DNA of 44,865 bases from Nitrospirae bacterium JdFR-85. GTDB taxonomy: Bacteria > Nitrospirota > Thermodesulfovibrionia > Thermodesulfovibrionales > JdFR-85. The DNA lies in contig MTOU01000025.1 of assembly GCA_002011745.1 (NCBI GenBank), positions 1-44,865 of the forward strand. The letters run 5' to 3'. Shown in pieces: positions 33,801 to 41,043 of the stretch (positions are counted from its first letter, which is position 1; each line of letters starts with the position of its first letter). A model generated the notes under the pieces. It had not been told where the DNA came from. It did not search any database and saw only the letters and a list, made by a program, of their open reading frames with translations. The translations under genes and the position numbers were made by a program.

Positions 33801-36370
33801 CTTTCGAGATCCTTCTTAATAAGCTCAACATCTTCTCCTGTGATTTTGGATAGCCGTAGATCCTCTTCTCTCTGCTTGATGTATCTCGCAAGTTTTTCAA
33901 GTTCTTTCTTATAGATTTCAATTTGATAAGCTAAAGCCGTTCTCCTGTCGAATTGCTTTTCTGCGATTTTCTTATAAGTTTTTAGTGTGGATATCTCAAC
34001 TGCCGTCAGCCACGCCTGTTTTTGTGCCTCAGAAAGTCTTTCAATAAGAGGGATGAGAGTTTTGTACTTTTTCTTAGCTTCTTCTGCGGTTTTCTGGATA
34101 CCGATAAGCTCCATTGAAACTGCATCGTGAGTGAGTTTCATCAGTTGCTTCTTATAGTTTTTTTCAGCTTTGAATTTTTGATAAGCATACTGGAGTGAGT
34201 CTTTATACCCTGTCAACTCGTTTTTTCGTATTAACTCACTAATCTGAGCAAACTCCTTTACTTCCAGTAGAAGCATTTTTTGTGTCAGCCTTCTAATTTC
34301 CTGTTCTCGTATCTTTGCCTCGTCTTCCTTTAATGTATCCATTCCTTTCTTAAGTTCCTCAATCTGCTTCCTCAAAACTTCTCTCTGAATCGCAAACTCT
34401 TTTTGTATCTTTGTGGCTTCTTCAGCTAAACTTTTCTCTCTTAAATAGCTCCTCTGTTTATAATAATCCTCAAGACTGATTCTGCCCATCTTTAGCTGAC
34501 TATCCAATAAAGCAAAACTCTTTTGAATCTCCACTTGAACATCTTTCCATGCCTCAGAAACAGATATGGTTGATATTTGTGCCGTGTTTGAGATGGCATC
34601 TAAAACCCTTCTATATTCTTTTGTATTCTCAACCGCTTCCTTTGGAATCCCCAATCCTTTCAGTATCTCTTCTGTCTTTCTGTCCTTGCCACCAGAAAAC
34701 TTAAGGCGGTTAAACAGAACATCCTGGATTGTGATTACTTCTTTAGCTGCCCTGTCAAGACTTCCTGCGAGAGCTTCTGAAGCTTTTTCAAAATGGTGTA
34801 TGGCTACTTTAGGTATCCGCTTGATTTCTTCCCATGCTTTTTTAAAGTTGCCCGTTACCAGATACATCAAGGAAGCAATAACTCTCTCCAAAGGGTTGGT
34901 GATCAGCCTGACTGTATGATATAGCCACTTGAAACCATCGACCGTAAGACTCAAAAGACCTGCAACGCCTGAGAGGACAAACCCTAAGACCTTAAAAGCA
35001 CCAATTAAGAGCTTCAAACCATCCTTGAGAAGTTGAGAGTTGCTGAAGGCAGCCCTTAGCTCTCTGGTGAGACTTTTGAAAATTCGCCATTGCCCTGAAA
35101 GTGTGTCTGTCATGACCTCTGAGGTTCTTGCGAGGGCTCCTTGGGAGTTCTGGATTGCATTGAGTATGGTATGGTAGGTTTCGAGTTCTCTGATTAAGGC
35201 AATGAGAGCAGAACGCCTTTGTACAGGAGCTATACCTCTCAAGAAAGACATGGCTTCTAAGGTCATGCCAAGCTCTCCTGAGCCTAATGCCTTTCTCAGT
35301 CCATTAATAATAGCTTCAAACTGCTCTGCTATTGTCTTGCTTTTATCGAGAACGATGCCTATCTTTTCAAGTTCTTTGATACCTTTAGGAGTACTCAAAG
35401 AGTCAATCAGACCACGCAAAGCCCTCGCAGCAGGTCCAGCCTTGGCACCCAGATTTGTAATGATAACGCTGAGTGCAAGCATCTGATCAATTGTAAAGCC
35501 TGCTGCCTGAGCCATCTGCCCCAGATGCTGAATTACGAGATTGATGTCTTTTGGTGCAATGACTCCAACGGCCAGAGCCTTTGTGATTTTGTCAAGAATT
35601 GCTCTAAATCTCTCTGCATCGTTCTCAAATTCTCGTAACCCAGGAGTGTGTCTAAACGTGTTGAGAAAACCGACAATTGCGGTTGTAAATTTTTCAGGGT
35701 CAATCTCAGGGAAGGCGACCTGTAGTTTTGCGAAGTCTTCGAGAGAGGCTTTGACGGTTTCTATGTTGATACCTGCTGCCAGCAATCGGTCTGAAGCTTT
35801 GATGACTTCTTCAAAAGCTATAGGTAGGTTGATTGCGATCTGACGGCTGTATTTAACTAACTCCTCTGCCGTGCGTCTGTGTATTCCTCGGACATTTTCT
35901 TCCATCGCAGCATACCTGAGCAACAGTGCCTCAGCCCTGTCAATCTCTGCTTCAAACTCAATACCTTCACGCAATGCCCTTGCTGAACCAAAAACGATAG
36001 ACCGCCCTAAATACCATCGCAACTGAAAGTTCATAAGAGTCATTGCGTCTTTGAGAACATCTCTGATACCCCAACGCAAGTTAACAAAGGACTCTCTCGC
36101 CTTCTCAACCTCAGTCCTGATTTTTGTAAATCCTTTCTCAGTGGTTGTAGCTAACTCCTTAGTGTTTGTTACAACTTGCTTTACGTCTTTCTCAATCCGT
36201 TTTACAGATTTAGATAGTGCCTCTGCTTGCTTTACAACGGATTTATCAAAAGCTATGATTTTCGACTTTTCAACAGTTTCAAAAGTCTTCTGTATGGTTC
36301 TGAGGAATCGTCTGATTTCCCTTTCAGCCTCTCGTGTGCTTGCTGTAATCTGGATTTGTAGGTTTGGCAT
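30836..36370 (-). CDS. Phage tail tape measure protein
   Basis: An 1844-residue protein. The N terminus has the TIGR01760-like core (FEAEIDRAEALLLRYAAMEE, then AFEEVIKASDRLLAAGI). Long coiled coils lie at about 600-900 and 1330-1700. A Gly/Ala-rich hydrophobic segment (about 1080-1180, for example GSMLGMGIGYAVAGGGSIAA) separates them. Near the C terminus is FATGGYVTKPTLALIGEREP, a common tape-measure tail motif. Such proteins set siphovirus or myovirus tail length. At roughly 0.15 nm per helical residue this one predicts a very long tail (about 250-280 nm). No major tail tube, assembly chaperones, baseplate or tip genes accompany it. Confidence 0.93.
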   Translation of the reverse strand: MPNLQIQITASTREAEREIRRFLRTIQKTFETVEKSKIIAFDKSVVKQAEALSKSVKRIEKDVKQVVTNTKELATTTEKGFTKIRTEVEKARESFVNLRWGIRDVLKDAMTLMNFQLRWYLGRSIVFGSARALREGIEFEAEIDRAEALLLRYAAMEENVRGIHRRTAEELVKYSRQIAINLPIAFEEVIKASDRLLAAGINIETVKASLEDFAKLQVAFPEIDPEKFTTAIVGFLNTFRHTPGLREFENDAERFRAILDKITKALAVGVIAPKDINLVIQHLGQMAQAAGFTIDQMLALSVIITNLGAKAGPAARALRGLIDSLSTPKGIKELEKIGIVLDKSKTIAEQFEAIINGLRKALGSGELGMTLEAMSFLRGIAPVQRRSALIALIRELETYHTILNAIQNSQGALARTSEVMTDTLSGQWRIFKSLTRELRAAFSNSQLLKDGLKLLIGAFKVLGFVLSGVAGLLSLTVDGFKWLYHTVRLITNPLERVIASLMYLVTGNFKKAWEEIKRIPKVAIHHFEKASEALAGSLDRAAKEVITIQDVLFNRLKFSGGKDRKTEEILKGLGIPKEAVENTKEYRRVLDAISNTAQISTISVSEAWKDVQVEIQKSFALLDSQLKMGRISLEDYYKQRSYLREKSLAEEATKIQKEFAIQREVLRKQIEELKKGMDTLKEDEAKIREQEIRRLTQKMLLLEVKEFAQISELIRKNELTGYKDSLQYAYQKFKAEKNYKKQLMKLTHDAVSMELIGIQKTAEEAKKKYKTLIPLIERLSEAQKQAWLTAVEISTLKTYKKIAEKQFDRRTALAYQIEIYKKELEKLARYIKQREEDLRLSKITGEDVELIKKDLERLKALYTSLMLDMEKAQKTLSGSMFEGIKDGLREFANRIKTTYEFWRDVSSKTHKSIAESFSDLFYDTITGKLKDLGDYFDRVWKNILKMFANYLAQMAVLASNPITVPILVTIGNIMGMPTPPAPMSMGMGGGVPGVSMSWAGGFKPISYATTSYFGLPVVTYPTPATAVGALEAYYGTMTPSLGAGAIFPFLGAGLLGYGLGQLFGGKYSGIGGALGSMLGMGIGYAVAGGGSIAAGMAAGSWLGPLGMAAGGLLGGLLGSLFGSKKVPAFAAGLYPTTEPGKHWSILTEPYAGVGYLGVKYKTFMGEEARKAAEQLLKIFENVMDSVVDTFNVSMDKLKELRDSSKEIYFEVKKDMTWEEILQEFGKGLKDIVELLTGIDFSQFQKGGENLTQTILRIVQAIKDYPKVLASFDDYIAAIREQYDEIAKWKEQMMEAQKQIEDLKESLKNATDPSDAINYANQLKQAIYEKYMAEKQMIEGLVASIRQAEMELMDFRFNLEQKIAEMTGVGDAAEIMMEKFRYILEKMAEDLGNVMAIRTVQTLENVENVISMKFLDMFGIVGGAISELVEFTANKTAQIQNAIVTMDMSLEQMMNAISGAIDALIQTGMSVTQINKLLGWVNEAVGTVDQWVSSQISAIQQRYQRLAEAERRRIQMQQEAIQEQTRALQEQLRLAQQWKSLLDRIETTLRNLIIGTANPRDIFERLAYAREQVARMYALYTGATGEQRLEYAGKLHTLIQDYLKVAQEAFQRPSPEYKAIYDEMINMLTLIKEDASTYAVTEEELQRQIKNLQEEANRLSKIQIDYTAQMQAEIEAVKQQAAAYYEWLKNVGVKLYEAKIDELKQRLTELLGDKTVEQYLADLQLAAVTELAQIRKLLEKVWGEILDLGSPLARRGSPFAVAFATGGYVTKPTLALIGEREPEYVIPASKMKALTQNVTISPQITIVADRGADLQAIRREVEDAIVYSIKYGKARQALKEAVAYG

Positions 36371-36450
36371 AGCTCTGCAACCTCCTGTAATAAAACATCT
36401 CTAAGCACTTCTCATATACAATGCTGTAAAGCGTCCACTCATTTAACTTT

Positions 36451-36528
36451 TTGTGTAATAACCTGTTGAAAATAAAAAGAAAAGCTAAGTGTATATGTCC
36501 ACTACTTAGCCAGTTGGTATTTACACAA
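36451..36528. promoter_or_regulatory. Nested inverted repeats upstream of the tape measure gene
   Basis: The outer arms TTGTGTAATAACC (36451-36463) and GGTATTTACACAA (36516-36528) pair with two mismatches. The inner arms GCTAAGT (36484-36490) and ACTTAGC (36504-36510) are perfect. The 288-bp gap between the tape measure gene and zinc-ribbon B contains no gene. The site could be an operator, a structured leader or a replication signal. Confidence 0.45.
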
Positions 36529-36549
36529 TCATCACCTCGTTTGGATATG

Positions 36550-36585
36550 GTTGCAATCCCTTCTATTTGAGGTCTTCGTTTCTAT
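36550..36585 (-). repeat. Solitary CRISPR-repeat-like sequence (single copy)
   Basis: On the minus strand this 36-nt stretch starts ATAGAAACGAAGACC and ends GAAGGGATTGCAAC, similar in length and ending to many type I/III CRISPR repeats. Only one copy is present and there is no array, so it is a weak call. Solitary repeat units are known in some mobile elements. Confidence 0.2.
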
Positions 36586-36658
36586 GGCTCAAGTATCGAT
36601 GGAGTTATTTTGAAGAGTTAAGAGAGATTGAAGAAATGGTTTTTTCTGGTTTTGGCTA

Positions 36659-37633
36659 TTATTCTTCTAAATAATCTACAAACTCTGGTGGGAGCAAGTC
36701 TTTTTTTATTCTTTTAAAGGCTATACCTCGTTGTCTGTATATAGGCTCGGCTTTTACAGGAGCTTTAGTTTTTTTATCAAATATCAATTCAACTTTTTTC
36801 TTCTCTCCTTTGATTTCAACGATTGCATATGTTTTTTTAATCTCTTTTATTACTGCTTCTTTTCCAGATAAAGGAACCTTCTGCCCTATAAATTTCCTTT
36901 TATGAAAGTGAAGCACCCTACAGGAAGGAGAATGATACTTCTGTTTTGGTTTACTTGCAAGAAAAACCTCATCGCAAAAAATACATTTCTTGGGAATAGC
37001 TCCATTTAAAATATCTATAATCGCTTTTTCTATAGTTGTACGAGGCTGTAAGGGTGTAAAATCTTTTTTAATATATTTCAGTTTCTGTAAATATTTAAAG
37101 ATCTGTTTGTCTGAAATTTCACGTTTGGAGGAATAATACATTTTGTAATGAGATATTAATTCTGTTAAAGTATCTTCAATCTCTTTATTTGTTTCAGCAC
37201 GTGTTATTGCCTGTATAATGTTCTTTTTTAAATCCACCTGTACATGTTGTCTTATCCATTCTTCTGTCCACCCTAACTGAAAGGCAAGTATTTTATAGAG
37301 AAGATTACATAGTATTCCAATATCATTATAGGGAGATGTTTTAAAACTCTTTTTTATATTATAAATATCCCTAAAAACATTAATAATTTTTATTTCTTCA
37401 TTAGAAAATTTATATTCAACAATAACTTTTTCATTGGCTGCTTTAACAAGAGATTTTTCAAGCAGACTTGGATTACAGACCAACCACATTTTAACATAAT
37501 TTTTTATTAAATTGAGATGCTCTTCTTCTTTAATATGTTTAAAAATACTTAAGGGACTGTCTGAAAGAATTATTTCTTCTGTAAGTTCTCCCTTTTTAAA
37601 TAGTTCTTCATAACTCAACTTTTTCGTAGACAT
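36659..37633 (-). CDS. Zinc-ribbon protein B, paralogue of the protein at 27605
   Basis: A 324-residue protein. The start at 37633 (MSTKKLSYEELFKKGEL) lines up with MSKKLL of the first copy; an ATG at 37651 is possible. The C-terminal third has CIFCDEVFLASKPKQKYHSP, then SCRVLHFHKRK, matching the KPKQ(K/R)Y and SCRVL pattern of protein A, with His for one Cys. It extends about 75 residues past that motif. It is more AT-rich and Lys-rich than copy A, so the duplication is old or the copies came separately. It is divergent from HTH regulator B. Confidence 0.8.
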   Translation of the reverse strand: MSTKKLSYEELFKKGELTEEIILSDSPLSIFKHIKEEEHLNLIKNYVKMWLVCNPSLLEKSLVKAANEKVIVEYKFSNEEIKIINVFRDIYNIKKSFKTSPYNDIGILCNLLYKILAFQLGWTEEWIRQHVQVDLKKNIIQAITRAETNKEIEDTLTELISHYKMYYSSKREISDKQIFKYLQKLKYIKKDFTPLQPRTTIEKAIIDILNGAIPKKCIFCDEVFLASKPKQKYHSPSCRVLHFHKRKFIGQKVPLSGKEAVIKEIKKTYAIVEIKGEKKKVELIFDKKTKAPVKAEPIYRQRGIAFKRIKKDLLPPEFVDYLEE

Positions 37634-37714
37634 GAATCTATTATTACACATTCTTTAACCTTTTTTCATAAACTTGTTTTGTTTTTAAATTTTAAATGCT
37701 TTAAATTTTTAACC

Positions 37715-37744
37715 TTGACAAATGTTAATATTTTATCTTATAAT
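37715..37744 (+). promoter_or_regulatory. Consensus promoter of HTH regulator B
   Basis: TTGACA (37715-37720) and TATAAT (37739-37744) are both perfect consensus, 18 bp apart. AAAGGAGG lies 8 bp before the ATG at 37778. This is the strongest promoter recognised in the window and probably reads the right-arm genes up to about 40750. Confidence 0.85.
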
Positions 37745-37777
37745 ATGTATAACAAAATGATAAAAGGAGGTATTAAT

Positions 37778-37960
37778 ATGAAACAATACATAACCGTTTC
37801 AGAAACAGCAAAACAACTTGATCTCAGTCACACTACCATTCTTACCTACCTGAAGCAAGGCAGACTCAAAGGGAAACAACATCCCTTCAACAATCGCTGG
37901 ATGGTTGATAAAGGCTCAGTTGAACGATTCAAGAAGGAGAGACTTTCTCTCAAAAAGTAA
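37778..37960 (+). CDS. Small HTH regulator B (paralogue of regulator A)
   Basis: A 60-residue protein: TVSETAKQLDLSHTTILTYL, then KQGRLKGKQHPFNNRWMVDK. It shares YLK-x-GR-x-K, QHP and RW with regulator A at 27276-27464 and has the same divergent zinc-ribbon neighbour. It probably opens the right-arm transcription unit and regulates it, or marks a site for replication or excision. Confidence 0.87.
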   Translation: MKQYITVSETAKQLDLSHTTILTYLKQGRLKGKQHPFNNRWMVDKGSVERFKKERLSLKK

Positions 37961-37983
37961 TAGCAAGACAGGAGGTTTTAGAG

Positions 37984-38196
37984 ATGGCCAGAATCCTTAA
38001 TATCTCTTATCCTCAAGAAGAAATCTACCATCAGGAGAATGAAGACTTTGAGAAACGGTCTGACTTTAATTCAGATGAACATCATAATAAGGAGTGGCAG
38101 GAACTCTTGAAGAAACTCGATAACCCAACAGACGAGGATGAAGACTATCTTCATGAGAAAAAGAAATGGGAGGAACTCTTAAAAGAATTGGAGTAA
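37984..38196 (+). CDS. Small acidic protein of unknown function
   Basis: A 70-residue, strongly acidic protein (ARILNISYPQEEIYHQENED and repeated WQELLKKL / WEELLKEL units, about residues 38-46 and 61-69). The two related helices could be a duplicated binding motif. ATG follows CAGGAGG. An acidic, DNA-mimic or antirepressor-like role is possible but unproven. Confidence 0.65.
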   Translation: MARILNISYPQEEIYHQENEDFEKRSDFNSDEHHNKEWQELLKKLDNPTDEDEDYLHEKKKWEELLKELE

Positions 38197-38220
38197 TAAC
38201 AGATTTATTGTGATCAGGTT

Positions 38221-38280
38221 GAGGCATGGCGAGGCGAGGCGGGGCATGACGTGGCGAGGCGTGGCAAGGCTGGGCATGGC
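38221..38280 (+). repeat. GC-rich pentanucleotide tandem repeat
   Basis: Twelve 5-bp units of the form NNGGC (one is ATGAC): GAGGC, ATGGC, GAGGC, GAGGC, GGGGC, ATGAC, GTGGC and so on. It is very G-rich against the AT-rich surroundings and lies in the 156-bp gap before the S24-like gene. Confidence 0.85.
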
Positions 38281-38294
38281 AGAATTTGTAAGAT

Positions 38295-38313
38295 ACCCTG
38301 GTTTTACCAGGGT
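38295..38313 (+). terminator. Terminator-like hairpin
   Basis: ACCCTGGT (38295-38302) pairs with ACCAGGGT (38306-38313) around TTT, followed by GCTTTTG. It would end or attenuate the transcript from the HTH B promoter after the acidic protein gene. Confidence 0.6.
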
Positions 38314-38352
38314 GCTTTTGTAACTTTTATAAATAAACAAAGGAGGTTAAAA

Positions 38353-38652
38353 ATGTCCGCTACCAAAGGTTTCTTTGTCAAAGCAAGAGGAAAACTTATG
38401 ACAGGGAATGTTAAAGGGCAAAGAATTAAAAGAGGAGATTTATTCTTTGTTGAACCTGACGAACCAATCCAAAACGGTTGTTTCGCACTGTTCAACGCCT
38501 CTAAAGGCACAACGGTTGCAAGAGTCTGGATTAATGACGATACAGTAATTCTTGATCCGATAAACAATGAAGTGGAACCTGAAATCTTGAAAAAAGAGGA
38601 ACTGAGTAGATTGAATCTTTGTAAAATTACGGCAGTTGCGATAAATCTTTAA
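38353..38652 (+). CDS. LexA/CI-like S24 peptidase fold, catalytically dead and without HTH
   Basis: A 99-residue protein after AAGGAGG (ATG 38353; the longer frame from 38251 runs through the pentanucleotide repeat). The order FFVKARGKLM, RGDLFFVEPDEPIQNG, GTTVARVW and DDTVILDPINNEVEPE follows the LexA/UmuD/CI C-terminal domain. In active members the first motif has Ser (GxSM) and the third has Lys (TVKR); here they are Leu and Ala. It also lacks the N-terminal HTH, so it cannot be a normal self-cleaving repressor. It may bind a repressor or RecA as a decoy. Confidence 0.7.
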   Translation: MSATKGFFVKARGKLMTGNVKGQRIKRGDLFFVEPDEPIQNGCFALFNASKGTTVARVWINDDTVILDPINNEVEPEILKKEELSRLNLCKITAVAINL

Positions 38653-38669
38653 TTAAAAGGAGGCAAAAA

Positions 38670-39170
38670 GTGAGCATTGCTTTAGAAAAGTTTAAAGGAA
38701 TGAGAGTAATACATTCTGAAGAAAGTTTTGAAGGCAAAAAAGGGTTTGTATTAGAAGACGAGAAAGGAACTCGTTATTTTTATGACGAGGAAAGCCAAAA
38801 ATATTATACCTTAAAAGAGATGGAGCCTGAGACTTTCGGAAAACTTGTCTCAGAGTTTCCAGATTGTGCCATGGAGATGGGCATAGAACCTGAAGAAGTA
38901 TTGTGGACGGCTGTTAAATTATTAGCTGAAAGATACTCTAAAGTTTTTCACCCTTTTATTATCTGGTGTCATTGGGTAAAAAGAGATTCCCTTACATGGA
39001 AGAAATTTGTTAACCGATTTAATACTGACAAGCCTAATTTGCTATGGATGGATACAATTGTAGAGAGCTACAAAGAGGTCACTAAGTTTGCTAAAGAATT
39101 CGTTCATCCTAAAGAAGTATACGATTTTCTGGATTTTTGTATAAAGCAATACGAAAAGTTGGAGGCGTGA
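38670..39170 (+). CDS. Conserved-looking protein of unknown function
   Basis: A 166-residue protein with GTG start after AAAAGGAGG. An N-terminal strand-rich piece (MRVIHSEESFEGKKGFVLED, EKGTRYFYDEESQKYYTL) resembles a small beta domain. The helical C-terminal half contains FHPFIIWCHWVKRDSLTWKK and VHPKEVYDFLDFCIKQYE. No family is recognised. It overlaps the excisionase-like gene by one base (TGATG). Confidence 0.65.
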   Translation: MSIALEKFKGMRVIHSEESFEGKKGFVLEDEKGTRYFYDEESQKYYTLKEMEPETFGKLVSEFPDCAMEMGIEPEEVLWTAVKLLAERYSKVFHPFIIWCHWVKRDSLTWKKFVNRFNTDKPNLLWMDTIVESYKEVTKFAKEFVHPKEVYDFLDFCIKQYEKLEA

Positions 39171-39373
39171 TGCAAGAAAGATTGTTGACACCTAAAGAGG
39201 TAGCACAAAGACTGAATGTATCTATCATGTCTATTCACAGATGGGTTAAAAGCAATCAGATTCCTTATGTAAGGCTGTCATCGAGAATTGTGAGATTCAG
39301 TGAACAGGAATTAAATAAGTGGTTAAAAGAGAGGTCCATACCAGCACTGCGTAGACCTTCAGTAAGGAGGTAA
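39170..39373 (+). CDS. Excisionase-like HTH protein, right arm
   Basis: A 67-residue AlpA/MerR-type protein (LTPKEVAQRLNVSIMSIHRW, IPYVRLSSRIVRFSEQELNK). ATG at 39170 follows GGAGG and overlaps the previous stop. It resembles the Xis at 24318-24548 and lies directly upstream of the second tyrosine recombinase, so the two probably form a second excision pair. Confidence 0.85.
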   Translation: MQERLLTPKEVAQRLNVSIMSIHRWVKSNQIPYVRLSSRIVRFSEQELNKWLKERSIPALRRPSVRR

Positions 39374-39456
39374 ATTAAGAAGAATAAGGAAGATAGCAAG
39401 AGAAAACATGTTTACTTTTCCATAAACTTACAAAAACAAAAAAGGAGGGTTAACCC

Positions 39457-40401
39457 ATGGCAATGGCAGGAGAGTTAATACCAACCACTACAACTTATCC
39501 TTTTATCAACATTGAGTTGTATGTTGATGAATTTCTTCATTCTTTGGATGTTAGGGATTCGTCTAAAGAAACGTATAGAAAAGGGCTTATAAATCTCATG
39601 AGATGGCTAAACCTACAAAGCATATTTCAACCCTCCAGAGAAGATATTATAAGCTATAAGAAATACCTTCTAAATGACAAACGGCTATCTCCTCTTACAG
39701 TTACAGCCTACCTAACAGGAATCAGAAAATTTTTTGAATGGACAGAGCACAAAAGGATATATCCTAATATAGCTCAAGATGTAAAGAGTCCTAAAAGAAG
39801 TAAAGGATTCAGAAGGGATCCACTCACAATAAATCAGATAAAAAGAGTCCTTGATTGTATTAACAGAGATGTTCTTGAAGGCAAAAGAGATTATGCTTTA
39901 CTTAACCTTATGCTCAGGACAGGGTTAAGAACAATTGAGGTTGTAAGGACAAATGTGGGAGATATATCTCAAGCAGGTGGAGAAGCAGTACTTAGAATAC
40001 ATGGTAAAGGCAAGGATACTAAGGATGACTTTGTTCTTTTAACAGAGGAGACTTTAAAGCCTCTCTATGACTACCTTCAGGCTTTAAAAGAAGAGAAGTT
40101 TAATGTGAGTGATGATGCTCCTCTATTTGTATCTCTAAGTGACAGAAACAGAGGGCAGAGACTTACCACACGATCAGTAAGAAGGATCGTTAAAGAAAGG
40201 CTCAGAGGTACAGGGATAGACAGTCCCAGACTTTCAGCCCATAGCCTCAGACATACCTTTGCTACCTTAGCTCTTGCTAATGGTGCCCCTGTAATTCAGG
40301 TAAAGGAGGCTTTGAGACATAAGAGTATTGAAACTACCACCATCTATGCCCATGCAATAGACAGAATAACAAATGGTGCTGAGAGATATATAAGGTTCTA
40401 A
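39457..40401 (+). CDS. Second tyrosine recombinase (XerC/D-like)
   Basis: A 314-residue recombinase. A SAM-like domain (about 20-105) precedes catalytic residues: Arg in MLRTGLRTIEVV, Lys near IHGKGKDTKDD, SAHSLRHTFATLA, RHKSIETT and Tyr in TIYAHAIDR. It is closer to Xer/transposon-type recombinases than to the phage-type int at 23308. It may resolve multimers, move a second element now fused to the first, or invert DNA. No second att pair was found. Confidence 0.93.
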   Translation: MAMAGELIPTTTTYPFINIELYVDEFLHSLDVRDSSKETYRKGLINLMRWLNLQSIFQPSREDIISYKKYLLNDKRLSPLTVTAYLTGIRKFFEWTEHKRIYPNIAQDVKSPKRSKGFRRDPLTINQIKRVLDCINRDVLEGKRDYALLNLMLRTGLRTIEVVRTNVGDISQAGGEAVLRIHGKGKDTKDDFVLLTEETLKPLYDYLQALKEEKFNVSDDAPLFVSLSDRNRGQRLTTRSVRRIVKERLRGTGIDSPRLSAHSLRHTFATLALANGAPVIQVKEALRHKSIETTTIYAHAIDRITNGAERYIRF

Positions 40402-40445
40402 AGTCCCTTTGGGACTTGTATAAATTATGATTAGGAGGATTAAAT

Positions 40446-40748
40446 ATGTCAAACATCGATGTTCATAAAATAGGAGATGCGATGTATTATTTACAAAATT
40501 CCATTGGCTATCTTAATGTGCTTAAAACATTCTTATCTCTACAACGGGATGATCGATATCATGAATACAGTGAATGCCTTAGACATATAATGGCAAAAGG
40601 AAATAATGGAGACAAAGAAGAAGATGATGAAGAAGAGATAAGACAACTACTCTTTGAATATCATACAGAACAGATCATCGAAGAGGAAATGGTAGAACGG
40701 GCTCATCATTATGCTACTCTGGCATATAAATCACTTGAAAAATGTTAA
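40446..40748 (+). CDS. Small acidic helical protein of unknown function
   Basis: A 100-residue protein after TAGGAGG (SNIDVHKIGDAMYYLQNSIG), with a Glu/Asp run in the middle (GDKEEDDEEEIRQLLFEYHT) and a C-terminal helix containing HHYATLAYKSLEKC. It is likely the last gene of the right-arm unit. A Shine-Dalgarno at 40761-40767 followed by ATG 40775 reads only five codons, perhaps the start of a deleted gene. Confidence 0.55.
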   Translation: MSNIDVHKIGDAMYYLQNSIGYLNVLKTFLSLQRDDRYHEYSECLRHIMAKGNNGDKEEDDEEEIRQLLFEYHTEQIIEEEMVERAHHYATLAYKSLEKC

Positions 40749-40816
40749 GTATTAAAGTTCAAGGAGGGCTGAAGATGGTTACCATGTATTGAGTGTCTGG
40801 CAATTAACAAAGTGGT

Positions 40817-40846
40817 GAAGGAGGCAGCCCCTTATTTGCCTCCTTC
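40817..40846. terminator. Hairpin between convergent units
   Basis: GAAGGAGGCA (40817-40826) is perfectly inverted as TGCCTCCTTC (40837-40846) with a 10-nt loop. It overlaps the stop of the minus-strand gene at 40832 and could end transcription from both sides, though the T-runs are short. Confidence 0.5.
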
Positions 40847-41035
40847 TTTGCCATACCGTTTGCTATACTGTTTACTTTCACTTTCAGGATACAGTTCCCC
40901 ATACTGTATACCATACTGTTTAAGATACTGTTCAGGTATCTTTTTAATGATTTCTCTTTTTAAATCAATAAGATAGCGTTTATTGAGCTCCTCAATTACC
41001 TTTACTAAAATGTCTTTTGATACACACCTTCTCAA
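40832..41035 (-). CDS. Small protein with QYxx tetrapeptide repeats, third gene of the TA unit
   Basis: A 67-residue frame from TTG 41035. The N-terminal half is KDILVKVIEELNKRYLID. The C-terminal half is a period-4 repeat: QYLK QYGI QYGE LYPE SESK, then QYSK RYGK. At DNA level ATACTGT-like units start exactly 12 bp apart (40853, 40865, 40889, 40901, 40913, 40925). The frame begins 9 bp after the toxin stop. No function is known. The weak start and lack of a clear Shine-Dalgarno leave some doubt. Confidence 0.5.
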   Translation of the reverse strand: MRRCVSKDILVKVIEELNKRYLIDLKREIIKKIPEQYLKQYGIQYGELYPESESKQYSKRYGKEGGK

Positions 41036-41043
41036 TCAAAATT

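Noticed and set aside
36371-36658. A CRISPR array
   Set aside because: The repeat-like sequence occurs once, there are no spacers and no cas genes in the window.
40775-40792. A well placed Shine-Dalgarno and ATG (40761-40777)
   Set aside because: The frame stops after five codons. It may be the start of a deleted gene but is not a gene now.
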